Shown in pieces: positions 22,931-24,753 of a DNA stretch of 24,753 nucleotides; position 1 is the stretch's first letter; the number at the start of each line of letters is the position of its first letter. The stretch comes from JBHIET01 sp046760785. GTDB lineage: Bacteria; Chloroflexota; Anaerolineae; B4-G1. The notes under the pieces are model-generated. The model was not told the origin of the DNA. It saw only the letters and a program-made list of their open reading frames with translations, and made no database searches. The position numbers were made by a program, and so were the translations under genes. The stretch covers positions 1-24,753 of the forward strand of contig JBHIET010000048.1 in assembly GCA_046760785.1 (NCBI GenBank). Direction: 5' to 3'.

Positions 22931-23779
22931 CTACGGTGCCGGCACGGCGGCTGGCGATGGAACAGCGGTCTCGCCGCTCGGTCCCCAGGCGCGGCTACAG
23001 AGCTGGGCTCGCCCACACATCGCCCCTTGCGGCTGCCCGTTGACCGTGACGAGCAGCCCGGCTCCATTGCCGGTATCCACGATGATCATATTCTGACCCG
23101 ACCAGGTCTCGATCTGTTGTGAGGCCAGCATGCCCTCGAAAACCACCGAGCCGTCGGTGGACACGCGCACCCAAACGTGCTCGGTGGCCTGCAGCGTCAA
23201 CGCCACACCTCCCTCAGGATTGGCCGGAAAGGTGGGGGTGACGATGGGGGATGCCAGCGTCGCCGTGGGCGGCAGCACGACTTCCGCAGGCGCGGTCGCG
23301 GTGGGGGCAGTGACTGCTTGCTCGCCGCTGTTGCGGCTCATAATAGTTCCCACCCCTGCCACAGCCACCAGCAGGGCAATGAGCACAATGGTCGCGACCA
23401 TCACTGTTTCCAGACGCACCCAGCGGGGCCGCGGCGTGGGGATGGGCACGCCGGGAGGCTCAAGCGCTGCTGGCCCAGCGTCCGGGTGGGCCGGGGAGGC
23501 AGACTGTGTCTCGACAGACACGCCCGGCAGAGCGGCCTGGACACCAAGTATCTCCGATTTGTAGCGGGCCAGCACCTCGTCCTGGGGAAGATCGAGGTAG
23601 CGGGCATAGATGCGCAGAAAACCGCGTATCTGCACATCTCCACCGGGGAAGAGAGCGAAATCCCCGGCCTCCAGCGCCTCCAGAAAGCGGGCCCGAATGC
23701 GGGTGGCGGCCTCAGCCTCCTTTAGTGTGCTCCCTCTGGTCTCACGTGCCCTGCGTAGCCATGCCCCTACCGTTTCCAT
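22931..23779 (-). CDS. RodZ-like protein: HTH_25, single membrane segment, DUF4115-like domain
   Basis: A 282-residue bitopic membrane protein. Residues about 4-75 form a RodZ-type helix-turn-helix (GAWLRRARETRGSTLKEAEAATRI... through IRGFLRIYARYLDL). A Pro-rich segment and one membrane helix (about 125-148) follow, then a Pro/Thr/Ala-rich spacer. The extracytoplasmic DUF4115-like domain (about 190-255) has VWVRVSTDGSVVFEGML. E. coli RodZ links MreB to the elongation machinery; whether this organism uses MreB is not visible here. GGAGG lies 7 nt before the ATG. The gene follows rplI by 24 bp on the same strand. The last ~25 residues are a low-complexity tail. Architecture is firm, role in cell shape inferred. 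Confidence 0.87.
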   Translation of the reverse strand: METVGAWLRRARETRGSTLKEAEAATRIRARFLEALEAGDFALFPGGDVQIRGFLRIYARYLDLPQDEVLARYKSEILGVQAALPGVSVETQSASPAHPDAGPAALEPPGVPIPTPRPRWVRLETVMVATIVLIALLVAVAGVGTIMSRNSGEQAVTAPTATAPAEVVLPPTATLASPIVTPTFPANPEGGVALTLQATEHVWVRVSTDGSVVFEGMLASQQIETWSGQNMIIVDTGNGAGLLVTVNGQPQGAMCGRAQLCSRAWGPSGETAVPSPAAVPAP

Positions 23780-23803
23780 CGCTGATCCTCCAGAGACAGG
23801 CGG

Positions 23804-24328
23804 CTACTGTTCCTCTATGCGATCATCTTCCGACGCCGGTTCCTCAAGGGATTCGGCTGGGGCTGCTTCGGCGAGTTCTCCACCCTCTGGCCTCACCACG
23901 ACCTTGACCTCAGCCACCACGTCTGCCGCCAGACGCACAGAGACAACGTGTTCACCCACCTGCCGGATTGGCTCGGAGAGGATGTGCTTGCGCCGGTCGA
24001 ACTTCTCCCCAGTCTCGCGTTCGAGTGCTTGGGCGATGTCGGCAGTGGTGATGGAACCGTAGAGGCGGCCCTTCTCACCAGCCCTGGCCTCAAAGGTAAG
24101 GATGAGATCACTGATACGCCCGGCAAGCGCCTCGGCGCGCGCCGCCAGTCGCTCCTCCCGGCGGGCCCCAGCGGCTCGACGGTGCTCGAACTCCTTCAAG
24201 GCCCCAGAGGTGGCCTTTATTGCCAGCCCTTTGGGTATCAGGTAGTTGCGGGCGTAACCGGCTGCAACGTGCTTAACATCGCCAGCCTGCCCCAGATTGG
24301 GCACGTCACGGGTCAGAATAATTCTCAC
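23804..24328 (-). CDS. rplI: Large ribosomal subunit protein bL9
   Basis: bL9 binds 23S rRNA near the L1 stalk and limits frameshifting. The product has 174 residues against about 149 in E. coli. The N-terminal rRNA-binding domain is intact: MRIILTRDVPNLGQAGDVKHVAAGYARNYLIPKGLA contains the L9 signature. The long central helix and the C-terminal domain, with GRLYGSIT and HVVSVRLAADVVAEVKVVV, follow. The extra ~25 residues are an acidic Glu/Ala-rich tail, which looks disordered. The start codon is GTG, with GGAGG 9 nt upstream. It lies 101 bp downstream of tRNA-Leu on the same strand. No rpsF, ssb or rpsR is adjacent, unlike the common arrangement. Confidence 0.96.
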   Translation of the reverse strand: MRIILTRDVPNLGQAGDVKHVAAGYARNYLIPKGLAIKATSGALKEFEHRRAAGARREERLAARAEALAGRISDLILTFEARAGEKGRLYGSITTADIAQALERETGEKFDRRKHILSEPIRQVGEHVVSVRLAADVVAEVKVVVRPEGGELAEAAPAESLEEPASEDDRIEEQ

Positions 24329-24429
24329 GCTATCTTGCCTCCAAGGGGAAATCGAGGTCTACTGAGCGCACGTGACAATCAGGGGAAAGCATCACCGCCC
24401 ATTTCGCAGACTTCAAGTGCGCCCGACAA

Positions 24430-24512
24430 TAGGGCGGGTGGGATTCGAACCCACACGTCCTTGCGGACAGAGGATTTTAAGTCCCCGGCGTCTACCGTTT
24501 CGCCACCGCCCC
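24430..24512 (-). tRNA. tRNA-Leu (anticodon UAA)
   Basis: On the minus strand a complete class II cloverleaf of 83 nt is present. The acceptor GGGGCGG pairs with CCGCCCT (one G-U). A D-arm with GGTAGA and the anticodon loop CTTAAAA, giving UAA, follow. The variable arm is long, with stem GTCC/GGAC. The T-arm is GTGGG-TTCGAAT-CCCAC. The discriminator is A. CCA is not encoded. Confidence 0.95.
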
Positions 24513-24568
24513 GCATGTGCTACGGGCAGCCTGCAACACTGCCCGTGGTATCAGACGATGTATTGAGG

Positions 24569-24640
<72 letters not shown>

Positions 24641-24665
24641 TCGATCTGTGAAGCTCTGCCGTGGG

Positions 24666-24694
24666 ATTCTACCACGTATCGCCCTTATCCGCAA
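24666..24694 (-). promoter_or_regulatory. Possible promoter for the tRNA-Cys/tRNA-Leu unit
   Basis: Read on the minus strand, TTGCGG (24694-24689) and TAGAAT (24671-24666) are spaced by 17 bp. Transcription would begin near 24659, about 19 nt before tRNA-Cys. The -10 matches consensus at 5 of 6 positions and the -35 at 3. Nothing else is recognisable between 24695 and the window end. Confidence 0.45.
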
Positions 24695-24753
24695 GTCACC
24701 GTATTCCCTCACGTAAAATATCACCGAAAGCAGCTCGTTCCCTCAAATGAAAA

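Noticed and set aside
22876..23067. 64-codon upstream extension of rimO
   Set aside because: It runs through the palindromic repeat and into the end of the RodZ-like gene, and the conserved protein starts at MSELRRF.

Overview
The window is a GC-rich bacterial chromosome segment made mostly of housekeeping genes. The best guess for its source is Chloroflexota (an Anaerolineae-like lineage), at moderate confidence. The guess rests on a glutaminyl-tRNA synthetase next to a glutamyl-tRNA synthetase, a stand-alone acyl-CoA mutase large chain, a phosphofructokinase with pyrophosphate-type residues, BrnT and YgiT-zinc-finger genes, and many short repeats in gaps and even inside genes. No 16S rRNA or other decisive marker is present. 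I see no phage, transposase, CRISPR array or rRNA.

Layout, left to right. Positions 1-283 hold a repeat-rich, hairpin-rich leader. Then come glnS and gltX (+), which end head-on against a two-gene minus-strand unit, DUF58 protein then transglutaminase. The two facing stop codons lie in one palindrome at 3504-3528. A 398-bp gap (7196-7593) contains a strongly folding block and a near-perfect sigma-70 promoter. The promoter drives secD, secF and uppP (+). A second promoter precedes three overlapping genes: an unknown 119-aa protein, a C39-like cysteine-peptidase-fold protein and a phosphate-binding-protein-like lipoprotein. A third promoter precedes an acyl-CoA mutase large subunit, followed closely by a BrnT-type toxin and a zinc-finger antitoxin. 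From 15582 to the end everything is on the minus strand. In transcription order it is tRNA-Cys, tRNA-Leu, rplI, a RodZ-like gene, rimO, dnaE, and two phosphofructokinases.

The most unusual item is secD. The first extracytoplasmic domain of this translocase subunit carries a complete cyclophilin-type peptidyl-prolyl isomerase domain between two Pro/Thr/Ser-rich linkers, with the key active-site residues kept. This would place a proline isomerase at the exit side of the Sec channel. Other points of interest: the mutase has the Phe/Gln residue pair of isobutyryl-CoA mutase and not the Tyr/Arg pair of methylmalonyl-CoA mutase; the adjacent phosphofructokinases carry opposite phosphoryl-donor signatures; rimO contains an in-frame intergenic-type repeat; and dnaE may be transcribed without a leader.
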